From Chitinophagaceae bacterium (GTDB lineage: Bacteria > Bacteroidota > Bacteroidia > Chitinophagales > Chitinophagaceae): a stretch of DNA of 64,000 nt. The notes beneath the pieces are model-generated. The model was not told the DNA's origin. It was given only the letters and a program-made list of their open reading frames with translations, and did not search any database. Both the position numbers and the translations under genes were made by a program. This document shows positions 8,195-16,251 of the stretch, one piece after another (position 1 is the first letter of the stretch; the number at the start of each line of letters is the position of its first letter). Where the stretch lies: assembly GCA_016719165.1 (NCBI GenBank), contig JADKAJ010000001.1, forward strand, positions 1,054,001 to 1,118,000, given 5' to 3'.

Positions 8195-10783
8195 ATGGAA
8201 GAGAACTTAGAGCCACTGGAAACGAGCGACCATAACCGGATAATTCCTGTTAATATAGAAGAGCAGATGAAGACAGCCTACATTGATTACTCCATGTCGG
8301 TAATTGTTGGTCGTGCCCTTCCCGATGTAAGAGATGGATTGAAACCTGTTCATCGCCGCATACTGTTTGCGATGAATCAATTGGGGCTGCATTATAACAA
8401 GCCGTATAAAAAATCCGCCCGTCTTGTCGGGGAAGTGTTGGGTAAATACCATCCGCATGGTGATACATCCGTGTATGATGCTATGGTTCGGATGGCACAG
8501 GAATGGAGTATGCGTTACACCATGGTTGACGGACAGGGAAACTTTGGTAACCAGGATGGTGATGGCCCCGCAGCGATGCGTTATACAGAAGCCAGGCTGG
8601 AAAGGCTGGCTGAGCATATGCTCGATGACATTGAAAAGGATACCGTTGATTTTCAACTGAACTTTGATGACTCTGAAAAAGAGCCTACCGTTCTTCCAAC
8701 AAGGGTTCCGCAATTACTGATAAATGGCTCCAGTGGTATTGCCGTTGGCATGGCCACCAATATGATGCCGCATAATCTTTCAGAAGTCATTGATGGCTGT
8801 ATTGCTTTTATTGACAACCGGGAGATAACCGTTGATGAATTGATGCAGCATGTAAAAGCTCCTGATTTCCCAACAGGTGGTATTATTTATGGTATGGAAG
8901 GGGTGAAAGCAGCTATGCATTTTGGAAGGGGAAGGGTGGTGGTTAGAGGTAAATTAACGGTTGAAACAAAACCCAGCGGCCGTGAACAGATCATTATCAC
9001 TGAAGTCCCATACCAGGTAAACCGGGATGCCCTAACTAACCGCATTGGTGAATTGGTAAATGAGAAAGTGATAGAAGGAATTGCCCATGTAAATAACGAA
9101 TCAAATAATAAAGAAGGCACCCGGGTGGTAATTGATCTGAAAAGAGATGCAATTGCCAATGTACTGATAAATCAGTTATACAAACTTACAGACCTGCAAA
9201 CTTCTTACGGTATCAATAATGTTGCGATCGTAAAGGGCAGACCAAGAACACTGAACCTGAGAGAGCTTATCAGTGAGTTTGTGGAGTTCAGGCATGAAGT
9301 GGTGGTCAGAAGAACACAATTTGAACTAAGAGAGGCAGAAAAAAGGGCCCATATTTTAAAAGGTTACCTCATCGCACTCGATCACCTGGATGAAGTGATA
9401 GCGCTGATCCGCAGTTCAGCCACACCAGAAATTGCAAAGGATAAACTGGTAAATGCAGGATGGGGATTAGATGAAATACAGGCTAAAGCCATACTTGAAC
9501 TTCGCCTGCAAAGGTTGACCGGTATGGAGAGGGATAAGATCAAAGAAGAATTTGATGAACTGATGAAATTAATCGCACACCTTAATGAATTATTGTCAAA
9601 CGAAGGAATGAGGTTTGAGGTGATCAAAACTGAATTGCTGGAGATTAAAGAAAAATTCGGGGATACAAGAAAAACAGAGATCACTTACCTGGATGATGAA
9701 GTAAAAATTAAGGACCTCATCAAAGAAGAAGATGTTGTTATCACTATATCGCATTTGGGGTATATCAAACGTACCCCGGCCGATGAATTCCGTGCACAAA
9801 GACGGGGTGGCAGGGGAGTGATGGGTGGCAAAACAAGAGATGAAGATTATATTGAACATCTTTTTGTGGCCTCAACACATCACACCATGCTCTTCTTTAC
9901 CGAAAAAGGAAGGGTGTACTGGCTGAATGTATATGAAATTCCGGAAGGGGAGAAGACCGGAAAAGGCCGTGCCATCCAAAATCTTGTTCAGCTTCCCCCT
10001 GATGATAAGGTAAGAGCTATTATTGATGTGAAAGATCTTAAAGATGAGGAATTTGTAAAATCACACAATATTGTGCTTTGTACCAAGAAAGGAATAATAA
10101 AGAAAACAGAACTCGAAGATTTCAGCCGGCCAAGACAAACGGGTGTAAACGCCATCAATATTGTGGAAGGAGATGAACTACTGGAAGCCAAAATGACTGA
10201 CGGGAAGAGTGAAATTATGATGGCTGTAAAAAGCGGAAGAGCCATCCGGTTCTCTGAAGAGAAAGTAAGAGCCACCGGCCGCGGTGCTATCGGTGTGGCA
10301 GGAATAGAAGTTGAAGACAACAACGATGAAGTAGTGGGAATGATTTGTGTAAATCCTGAAACCGATGCATCCAAAACCGTGCTGGTTGTTAGTGAAAAGG
10401 GTTTTGGCAAAAGAACCCCGGTTGACGAATACCGCTTTACAAACAGGGGAGGAAAAGGTGTGAAAACTATAAATGTAACCGATAAAACAGGCTCATTGGT
10501 GGGTATCCTTGATGTGGCAGAAACGGAAGATATCATGATCACCTGTAAAAGCGGCGTCACCATCCGGATGCCAGTTACCGGCATCAGCGAACAGGGAAGG
10601 GCCACACAGGGTGTAAAATTGATCAGGCTGGATGAAGGTGATGAAATTGCAGCCATAACAAACCTGGATGACCAGGAACACAATGGCAATGGCGATTCAA
10701 ACAGTGAAGAAATTCAGAACGGTGAAGAGGGTAACGCAACCGGAACAGGTGAAAATTCATCTACTGAAAGTGCAACAGATTAA
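8195..10783 (+). CDS. gyrA: DNA gyrase subunit A
   Basis: GyrA is the breakage-reunion subunit of gyrase and introduces negative supercoils as part of A2B2. The 862 residues include the winged-helix/tower core with catalytic Tyr130 (AAMRYTEARL), the quinolone-determining loop KYHPHGDTSVYD (84-95; Thr91 and Asp95 align with E. coli Ser83 and Asp87, so no classical resistance substitution is obvious), the GyrA box QRRGGRG in the C-terminal beta-pinwheel (which distinguishes it from ParC), and an acidic, Asn/Glu/Thr-rich tail of about 40 residues. gyrB is not in the window. A candidate -7 element lies upstream. Confidence 0.98.
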   Translation: MEENLEPLETSDHNRIIPVNIEEQMKTAYIDYSMSVIVGRALPDVRDGLKPVHRRILFAMNQLGLHYNKPYKKSARLVGEVLGKYHPHGDTSVYDAMVRMAQEWSMRYTMVDGQGNFGNQDGDGPAAMRYTEARLERLAEHMLDDIEKDTVDFQLNFDDSEKEPTVLPTRVPQLLINGSSGIAVGMATNMMPHNLSEVIDGCIAFIDNREITVDELMQHVKAPDFPTGGIIYGMEGVKAAMHFGRGRVVVRGKLTVETKPSGREQIIITEVPYQVNRDALTNRIGELVNEKVIEGIAHVNNESNNKEGTRVVIDLKRDAIANVLINQLYKLTDLQTSYGINNVAIVKGRPRTLNLRELISEFVEFRHEVVVRRTQFELREAEKRAHILKGYLIALDHLDEVIALIRSSATPEIAKDKLVNAGWGLDEIQAKAILELRLQRLTGMERDKIKEEFDELMKLIAHLNELLSNEGMRFEVIKTELLEIKEKFGDTRKTEITYLDDEVKIKDLIKEEDVVITISHLGYIKRTPADEFRAQRRGGRGVMGGKTRDEDYIEHLFVASTHHTMLFFTEKGRVYWLNVYEIPEGEKTGKGRAIQNLVQLPPDDKVRAIIDVKDLKDEEFVKSHNIVLCTKKGIIKKTELEDFSRPRQTGVNAINIVEGDELLEAKMTDGKSEIMMAVKSGRAIRFSEEKVRATGRGAIGVAGIEVEDNNDEVVGMICVNPETDASKTVLVVSEKGFGKRTPVDEYRFTNRGGKGVKTINVTDKTGSLVGILDVAETEDIMITCKSGVTIRMPVTGISEQGRATQGVKLIRLDEGDEIAAITNLDDQEHNGNGDSNSEEIQNGEEGNATGTGENSSTESATD

Positions 10784-10889
10784 AATATGAAATGAGCTTC
10801 TAAAACTACCAGGTTAATAAGTGTCCTGTATACAATAGTTTTATTGGCAACTAATATCTGAACATAAATTTAAAACTAAAAATAAACAG

Positions 10890-12269
10890 ATGAAAAGTTT
10901 ATTCCTTCTATTAACGTTAAACTTGTCAGCCTTTTTCGCCACTGCGCAGAACTATGACAATATCAAGACCATTATGATGCTGAATCAGCTGGATAAGGCA
11001 AAAACAGATTTTGATAAAGCCTTTACCAATGCAAAATTTGCAGGCAAGCCGGAAGCTTATATTATGAAAACCGCCATTTATGCGGGACTGGCCATGTCAG
11101 ATGCAAAAAAAAATACTCCGGAATCAGAGCAACTTACTGCTGAAGCAGATGCAGCATTTAGCAAATACAAGGAGATGGATCCTACAATGGCCCTAATAAG
11201 TGACCCAACTTATCAAAATGGCCCCATCAACCTGTACTCAAGTTATTACACAGCAGGTTACAATGAGTACAGTGCCAAAAAATGGCAAACAAGCCTTGTT
11301 AAATTAAAAAAAGCAATAGAATACTCTGATCTGCTCATTTTAAAAAAGATTCTCTCTTCACCAGTTGATACTAATGTGCTCATTCTGGCGGCTATTACTG
11401 CTGAAAATTCCGGTAATAAAGAGGATGCAGCCGGTTATTATACCCGTTTAGCAGATGCAAAAATTGGCGGTGATGGTTTTGAAGGGGTGTATCGCTTTCT
11501 TGTCAGTTATTCATTTGCGAAAAAAGACATGTCTGCATTTGAAAAGTACAAAGCGCTGGGTAAAGAATTATTCCCTAAAAGCGAATACTTTAACTATGAT
11601 AAAATAGATTTTGCAGTAGGTTTGATGACCAATTTTAATGACAAATTGAAATCGCTGGAAGAAGTTTTAGCCACAGATCCGGATAACTACAAAGCGAACC
11701 AGGTGTTGGGTGAAATAATATACGACACATTAAATCCTAAAGAAGATGCACCGCAGGATCCTCTTCCAAATGCAGTTGAATTAGAAAAGAAAATGAAAGA
11801 AGCTTTTGAAAAATCGGCAAAAGCAAAACCTGAAACAGCTGAAATTCCATATTTATATATGGGTGACCATTTTATTAATAAAGCATCCAAAGTAAATGAT
11901 AGAAGAGAAGCTCATTCAAAAGACATGAAAGCCCGAACCAAACCGGGAGCTATGTCTTCTAAAGAAGATATTGCCAAAAGAGATGCCCTGGATAAAGAAT
12001 ATGGAGAGACACTGGAACAAGCCAGAGAACCATATGAAAAAGTAGCTGCCATTTTTGCAAATAAAGTCAAACAGGAAAATGAGCTGGAAATGAGGGATAA
12101 ACAACAGTATAAAAAAGCTGTAAGCTACCTGGCTGATATTTTTGCTTTCAAAAGGGCAATGGCAAAAGGGAAACCTGCAGATCAGGCCAAGTACTCGGCG
12201 GAAGAAAAAAAATGGACCGACGCATATGATGCGATAAACTCAATTAAGGAGAAAAAGAGAGATCATTAA
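10890..12269 (+). CDS. Secreted TPR-repeat protein
   Basis: The 459-residue protein has a signal peptide (1-19, ending ATAQ) and a largely helical body with TPR-like pairs. Helical repeats are seen around 30-75, 115-150 (YYTAGYNEYSAKKWQTSLVKL), 175-235 and 245-330, the last including DPDNYKANQVLGEIIYD. The C-terminal third (about 330-455) is rich in Lys, Glu and Ala and may form a coiled coil. It probably acts as a periplasmic scaffold, but no partner is indicated. It lies 106 bases after gyrA, without an obvious terminator between, so readthrough is possible. A hairpin terminator follows. Confidence 0.8.
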   Translation: MKSLFLLLTLNLSAFFATAQNYDNIKTIMMLNQLDKAKTDFDKAFTNAKFAGKPEAYIMKTAIYAGLAMSDAKKNTPESEQLTAEADAAFSKYKEMDPTMALISDPTYQNGPINLYSSYYTAGYNEYSAKKWQTSLVKLKKAIEYSDLLILKKILSSPVDTNVLILAAITAENSGNKEDAAGYYTRLADAKIGGDGFEGVYRFLVSYSFAKKDMSAFEKYKALGKELFPKSEYFNYDKIDFAVGLMTNFNDKLKSLEEVLATDPDNYKANQVLGEIIYDTLNPKEDAPQDPLPNAVELEKKMKEAFEKSAKAKPETAEIPYLYMGDHFINKASKVNDRREAHSKDMKARTKPGAMSSKEDIAKRDALDKEYGETLEQAREPYEKVAAIFANKVKQENELEMRDKQQYKKAVSYLADIFAFKRAMAKGKPADQAKYSAEEKKWTDAYDAINSIKEKKRDH

Positions 12270-12299
12270 TAAGATAGAAAAGAGGAGATATTGAAATGT

Positions 12300-12334
12300 A
12301 GAAAAGTCACCATTGTGTGGCTTTTCTTATTTTA
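12300..12334 (+). terminator. Intrinsic terminator of the TPR gene
   Basis: An 11-bp stem (arms AGAAAAGTCAC and GTGGCTTTTCT, one G-T wobble, six-base loop) is followed by a T-rich tract. It begins 31 bases after the TPR gene stop codon. Confidence 0.7.
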
Positions 12335-12365
12335 AATATATTTAACATAATGGTCAGTTATATTT

Positions 12366-12482
12366 AAAGCCACATAATATAATACGGTTAGCCTGATACG
12401 ATTTTTTCTAACTTACGATACTTCTTTACTGTAAGAAAAAATCGTATCAGGCTAACCGTATCTTCCTTCTCTCTGTGGCTTT
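12366..12482. repeat. Long nested inverted repeat (117-base hairpin)
   Basis: Two arms of 28 bases, 12382-12409 and 12434-12461, are perfect reverse complements separated by 24 bases. They are enclosed by a second pair of arms, AAAGCCACA at 12366-12374 and TGTGGCTTT at 12474-12482. The inner arms contain ATACGGTTAGCC and its complement. The stem is far longer than a terminator and has no T-tract, so it is more likely a mobile-element relic, a MITE/REP-type palindrome or a structured RNA. It starts 32 bases beyond the TPR gene terminator. Confidence 0.85.
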
Positions 12483-12493
12483 CGAATATAACT

Positions 12494-12594
12494 TATATTA
12501 TGTCTCAGTCGTTTGCTTTGTGTAGCGAAGGTGGTAAGTTTTCCACTACCACCGAGCGAAGCAGGATATGTGAGGGGGAATACAAAAAAAATAA
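12494..12594 (+). repeat. Left copy of an inverted repeat pair bounding a gene-poor island
   Basis: This segment shares three blocks with the reverse complement of 13195-13236: TATATTATGT (12494-12503), AGTCG (12507-12511), and a 21-base block starting GGGGGAATAC (12574-12594). In this copy about 60 extra bases separate the second and third blocks; they contain a small hairpin (GGTGGTA / TACCACC, 12531-12554). Confidence 0.65.
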
Positions 12595-12700
12595 TTCAGG
12601 GCATAACACCCGTAAGGGTGAGGATGGTAGGTCAAAAGGAATACTTGCTATTTTAGGATATTCAATACTTGCATTAATAATATTAAAAATGTTACGATGA
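12500..12700 (+). CDS. Possible small membrane protein (doubtful)
   Basis: A 66-codon frame with a polar N-terminal two thirds and a C-terminal hydrophobic segment (GILAILGYSILALIILKMLR, 47-66) that could be a membrane helix. It stops in an ATGA overlap with the next small frame. The N-terminal part coincides with the left inverted-repeat copy and the small hairpin, so the coding potential there may be accidental. No family recognised; it could be non-coding. Confidence 0.2.
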   Translation: MSQSFALCSEGGKFSTTTERSRICEGEYKKNNSGHNTRKGEDGRSKGILAILGYSILALIILKMLR

Positions 12701-12855
12701 AAGAAGTTGGAAAAGCAGATAAGAAAAAGAGTAAAATAAAAACATCAACTGTTTTTATTGAATTGCCAGAATATAAGGAAAGGAGAGATGCATTAATTTC
12801 ATCCGGTTCAGCTCTGATGCAGAACCTTTTTAATCTCATTAAGAAGCTCAGTTGA
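12697..12855 (+). CDS. Small basic protein, unknown (doubtful)
   Basis: A 52-codon frame starting at ATG 12697 inside the ATGA that ends the preceding small frame, which suggests translational coupling if either is real. The product is Lys-rich at the N-terminus (KADKKKSKIKTS) with two short amphipathic stretches (TVFIELPEYKERRDALI and ALMQNLFNLIKKLS). Its 3' end overlaps the opposite-strand 105-residue frame by 48 bases, so at most one of the two is likely to be fully correct. No family recognised. Confidence 0.25.
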   Translation: MKEVGKADKKKSKIKTSTVFIELPEYKERRDALISSGSALMQNLFNLIKKLS

Positions 12856-13125
12856 AAAATCTTTTATCTGAAGGCCTCCTTCTTTTGTTAATATAAAAAT
12901 ACCTCCTTCTTTATTAATTTCAGACTCAAGCGAACGGAGCCGCCACATGAGTTTATACTTTTCTGCTTCATTAAAGTAGTACAACTTCTCAGTATTAGTC
13001 TTTTTTAACCCCTCAACCAACGGTTTGATTAAAGAAAGATACGGTTCGGTAATATTCGAAAGCAAGTCGTTTGCGCCATTTTCGACATCATCAACAAGGT
13101 CAGATTCTTCGTGATATATTTTCAT
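12808..13125 (-). CDS. Hypothetical 105-residue protein in the repeat-bounded island
   Basis: An ATG-started frame of 105 codons with an acidic N-terminus (ESDLVDDVENGANDLL), a helical middle (YLSLIKPLVEGLKKT and AEKYKLMWRLRSLESEI) and a C-terminal amphipathic helix (TELLNEIKKVL). The composition is that of a soluble helical protein and not of random sequence. It has no recognised family. It is read towards the 52-residue frame and overlaps its end. The right inverted-repeat copy lies 70-110 bases upstream of its start, where it could carry a promoter. Confidence 0.45.
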   Translation of the reverse strand: MKIYHEESDLVDDVENGANDLLSNITEPYLSLIKPLVEGLKKTNTEKLYYFNEAEKYKLMWRLRSLESEINKEGGIFILTKEGGLQIKDFSTELLNEIKKVLHQS

Positions 13126-13194
13126 AAAAGCAGCAGTTTGCTATCAAGTTACGAGTTGCCGAGAACTTAACCGCCGGTAGGTCAGAAGCCGAGC

Positions 13195-13236
13195 TTATTT
13201 TTTTTGTATTCCCCCGGTGCGACTTAACATAATATA
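13195..13236 (-). repeat. Right copy of the inverted repeat pair
   Basis: On the minus strand this segment repeats the blocks TATATTATGT (13227-13236), AGTCG, and the 21-base block beginning GGGGGAATAC (13195-13215) seen at 12494-12594, with only 11 bases between the outermost blocks' inner edges. The two copies bound about 0.74 kb. Confidence 0.65.
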
Positions 13237-13327
13237 TATTATAGGAATATTTTTACCCTTTATCTTACGGGAAATGGGTATTGGCCGGAATTAAAGGTCT
13301 GAGTAGCTTGCATACAAATCACCTGCT

Positions 13328-13879
13328 ATGCAAATTCACAGAAATCTATTACTAATTTCCTTGCTTGTTATAATTGCCGGTTGCAACGGAATAGCAACAA
13401 AAGCTGAAACTGATGAAGTACCCATTGAAAAAAATGAAACAAGCAAATTAAATACTGATTTAAATTCTAATAACAAATCCAGTTCGGTTACTCTCCCCGA
13501 CAGTACCAGTTTACAACCAACTACGGATCCCAATATCATTCTTGCCAATATTGACCAGTTCCTCGTTTCCAGGTCAATCATCCCGGAAACTACATTAAAT
13601 ACGGAAGGTATTTCCGGGGCCATGGTTACGATACAAAATTCATTGAATTTCAGTTTTCAAAAAATTATAGTTGAAGTCAGTATTTTACTGGCAGATGATA
13701 AGGAATACAGAACTGACTATTATACATTGTATAATATTGAACCGGCCAGCACAAAAACGATTAAAATTCCCAACACTTCCCGCGGCGTAAAAATTGTCAG
13801 CCATATTATTAAGGTAAAAAGTAATGAACTGACCAACGGCGAATGGATACTTACAGGTAACCGTTTTGTACCAAAATAA
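13328..13879 (+). CDS. Hypothetical lipoprotein
   Basis: The 183-residue protein has a type II signal peptide with lipobox IIAGC (Cys19), then a Ser/Thr/Asn/Asp-rich linker (about 20-70) and a beta-rich domain (about 85-180) with the segments GISGAMVTIQNSLNFSFQKIIVEVSILL and TKTIKIPNTSRGVKIVSHIIKVKS, each here read as two strands. This resembles an immunoglobulin-like or FxLYD-type sandwich, but I cannot name a family. It is expected in the outer or inner membrane leaflet facing the periplasm. The next gene starts two bases after the stop, so they form a pair. Confidence 0.7.
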   Translation: MQIHRNLLLISLLVIIAGCNGIATKAETDEVPIEKNETSKLNTDLNSNNKSSSVTLPDSTSLQPTTDPNIILANIDQFLVSRSIIPETTLNTEGISGAMVTIQNSLNFSFQKIIVEVSILLADDKEYRTDYYTLYNIEPASTKTIKIPNTSRGVKIVSHIIKVKSNELTNGEWILTGNRFVPK

Positions 13880-13881
13880 TT

Positions 13882-14391
13882 ATGAATCTCCGGGAAACGA
13901 TACTGGCTGAACATTCCAAAGCCAACTGTACCAAAATTGTGAAATGGATCGGCAGCAACCAGCAACGGTTCGATTCCCTTTTTGAATTATTCCTTCATGA
14001 TGACCCTCTTATGGCGCAGCGGGCTTCCTGGCCGCTCAGTTATGCAGTGATAGCACATCCGGTATTTATTCATAAACACTTAGCCAGGCTACTGAAGAAT
14101 CTTAAGAAACCAAAGCTTCATGACGCTGTTAAACGGAATACTGTCCGGCTTTTGCAGGAAATAGCCATTCCTGAACGGTTTCGTGGTAACATCATGAACA
14201 CCTGTTTTGATTACATCTCATCTCCGGATGAAAAAGCAGCTGCCAAAGCTTTTTCCCTTACTATTCTTCATAATCTGTCTAAACAATACCCTGAAATAAA
14301 ACAGGAATTAAAAACGATCATTGATGACCGATGGGAATATGAATCAGCAGCATTCAGAGCCCGGGCAAGAAAGATCCTCAAAGAACTGTAA
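13882..14391 (+). CDS. HEAT-like helical-repeat protein
   Basis: The 169-residue soluble protein is built of paired helices. They include AQRASWPLSYAVIAHP, LARLLKNLKKPKLHDAVKRNTVRLLQEIAIP and DEKAAAKAFSLTILHNLSKQYPEIKQELKTII, with a conserved-looking C-terminal FRARARKILKEL. Arg-x-Ala-x-Trp-x-Leu and the helix-turn-helix spacing of about 35 residues point to HEAT or DNA-alkylation-repair-like (ALK) repeats, although catalytic residues of the AlkC/AlkD glycosylases are not evident. It follows the lipoprotein gene by two bases and is convergent with the small membrane protein gene. Role unknown. Confidence 0.7.
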   Translation: MNLRETILAEHSKANCTKIVKWIGSNQQRFDSLFELFLHDDPLMAQRASWPLSYAVIAHPVFIHKHLARLLKNLKKPKLHDAVKRNTVRLLQEIAIPERFRGNIMNTCFDYISSPDEKAAAKAFSLTILHNLSKQYPEIKQELKTIIDDRWEYESAAFRARARKILKEL

Positions 14392-14397
14392 GAAAAT

Positions 14398-14838
14398 TTA
14401 CCCTTTTAAATAACCTGACAAATTATAAATGAATAACCAGGAAAATATAACGGCAAACGATATAAACAATATATTCATTCCCACTTCTCCAATTTTAAAT
14501 ATCAATTTTCTGGGAATCTCATACATGGGATAATACGCAAATTGAGTGATCACTTTACCAATCCAATACGCTGCAATGAGACCTGTAAGTGCAATAGCCA
14601 ATCCGGTCTGGTTTTTTAAGTCTTCGGTAAACAGCATCGAAATAAGTCCGAAAGAAAAATTAAGTCCTTGTATATACCTGCCATAAGTCCTGGCTATTTC
14701 CTGGTTCAATGGCTTTAATTTTTTGATATCATTATACCAGTCGAATACCACATGACGGATGTACGGATAAATAAGCGCAGTGAATATTTGCCCAATTGCC
14801 CCGGCGATGATAAGCCAGTTTGGAACGACCCATTTCAT
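14398..14838 (-). CDS. Small integral membrane protein next to ndh
   Basis: The 146-residue protein has four predicted membrane helices (about 7-25, 57-72, 78-98 and 117-140) and a positively charged cytosolic loop (YNDIKKLKPLNQEIARTYGR, 34-53). No family recognised. It starts three bases after the ndh stop codon on the same strand, so it is cotranscribed with, and downstream of, the NADH dehydrogenase gene. A role linked to respiratory-chain membrane assembly is only a guess from position. Confidence 0.7.
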   Translation of the reverse strand: MKWVVPNWLIIAGAIGQIFTALIYPYIRHVVFDWYNDIKKLKPLNQEIARTYGRYIQGLNFSFGLISMLFTEDLKNQTGLAIALTGLIAAYWIGKVITQFAYYPMYEIPRKLIFKIGEVGMNILFISFAVIFSWLFIYNLSGYLKG

Positions 14839-14841
14839 ATC

Positions 14842-16128
14842 TTAAAATTTCTTTTTTATTGATTCTTCCCTGTTGAATTCTCTGAAAATAAGCCGAAGAT
14901 TCTGGTCATACGTAACATAATTATACAGCCAGTTCATAAATACAAAGAACCTGTTCTTCACTCCCAGGATGAGCATCAGGTGAAGTCCCATCCAGATCAG
15001 CCAGGCAAAAAAGCCACTAAAATGCAATTTGGGTTTCGGTACATCTACCACAGCAAGGTTTCTGCCTACTGTTGCCATAGCACCTTTATCATAATACTCG
15101 AAAGCATACAACCTGTCAGTATTTGCCTTTTTTTCTATCAATAAAAGATTATGAGCCAGCATATCTGCCTGTTGAATAGCCGCCGGCGCAACCTGGGGAT
15201 GAGCATGGGGAAACCCGGGTGTTTCCATATAAGCAAGATCTCCCAATGCATAAATATTTTGCAGGCCCTGAACCTTGCAATACCTGTCAACCTTTATTCG
15301 GTTCCCTCTGGCAATTAATGAATGATCAATCCCATTCGGAATATTACCTTTAATACCGGCTGCCCATATCACAGTTGCGGCTGGTATCCGGTTACCATCC
15401 TGCAATTCCACATTCTTTCCATCATAGTTTTTTACCAGCGTTGCCGTTAGCACATTTACACCCAGCTTTTCCAGGTATTGTTGCGATTTTTCTGATGATT
15501 TCTGACTCATGCTGGCCAGTGTCTTACCAGTTCCTTCCAGGAGGTATATATTCATTTTCGTGAAATCCAATTCCGGATAATCTTTGGGCAAAACATATTT
15601 TTTCATCTCTGCCAATGCCCCTGACACCTCCACTCCTGTTGGCCCGCCACCTACCACTACTATATTCATTGCCCGTTGTAATTCATCCTCATCAGTGATT
15701 GTGTGTGCTTCTTCAAATAAATGAAGTAGCCGGTGCCGTATCTGTAAAGCCTCTACTGTTGACTTCATCGGGAAAGCATGTGCGGCAAGCTCTGCATTAC
15801 CGAAGAAATTTGTATCGGCACCGGTAGCCAGTACCAGTACATCATAATTTATTTCTTCGATATCAGTGATGATTTTATTTTCATCTGGGACAACACTTTT
15901 CAGATCGGCCAGCCTTATCCTCACATTTTTGCTTTTTTGAAACACTTTCCTAAGTGGAAAAGAAATATTACTGGCATCAAGTCCGGCAGTTGCCACCTGG
16001 TAAAAGAGCGGCTGAAACTGGTGATAATTAAATTTGTCCACCAGGACTACCTCGAAACCGGCTTTATTATTGAGTTTACGGGCTAACCGGAGGCCTCCGA
16101 ATCCTGCACCAACGATGACTACTTTCAT
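14842..16128 (-). CDS. ndh: Type II NADH:quinone oxidoreductase (non-proton-pumping)
   Basis: NDH-2 oxidises NADH and reduces quinone at the membrane surface without pumping protons. The 428 residues show the FAD-binding Rossmann motif VGAGFGGLRLARKL (6-19), a second nucleotide motif (VVVGGGPTGVEVSGALAEM), the AxGD-type FAD phosphate contact (YALGDLAYMETPG) and a C-terminal hydrophobic membrane-anchoring region (SGFFAWLIWMGLHLMLILG and FVFMNWLYNYVTYD). The order and lengths fit the family. It is followed by the small membrane protein gene and lies 123 bases from the end of serA on the same strand. Confidence 0.95.
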   Translation of the reverse strand: MKVVIVGAGFGGLRLARKLNNKAGFEVVLVDKFNYHQFQPLFYQVATAGLDASNISFPLRKVFQKSKNVRIRLADLKSVVPDENKIITDIEEINYDVLVLATGADTNFFGNAELAAHAFPMKSTVEALQIRHRLLHLFEEAHTITDEDELQRAMNIVVVGGGPTGVEVSGALAEMKKYVLPKDYPELDFTKMNIYLLEGTGKTLASMSQKSSEKSQQYLEKLGVNVLTATLVKNYDGKNVELQDGNRIPAATVIWAAGIKGNIPNGIDHSLIARGNRIKVDRYCKVQGLQNIYALGDLAYMETPGFPHAHPQVAPAAIQQADMLAHNLLLIEKKANTDRLYAFEYYDKGAMATVGRNLAVVDVPKPKLHFSGFFAWLIWMGLHLMLILGVKNRFFVFMNWLYNYVTYDQNLRLIFREFNREESIKKKF

Positions 16129-16251
16129 GATTTTGTGTTTAACAACACAAACTTACATATTTTTCAATAATTATTGAAAATACAGGAAATTTATTTTTTC
16201 CAGTCTTCAAGAACCTGTGAAAGCACTGAATTCTTAAAAAGTGGAGAAAAA

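Noticed and set aside
9988..10689. A 233-codon open frame opposite gyrA
   Set aside because: It lies antisense to the conserved GyrA C-terminal domain and has no start or domain support.
12366..12482. Retron msr-msd RNA
   Set aside because: The stem is suitable, but there is no reverse transcriptase or effector gene anywhere in the window.
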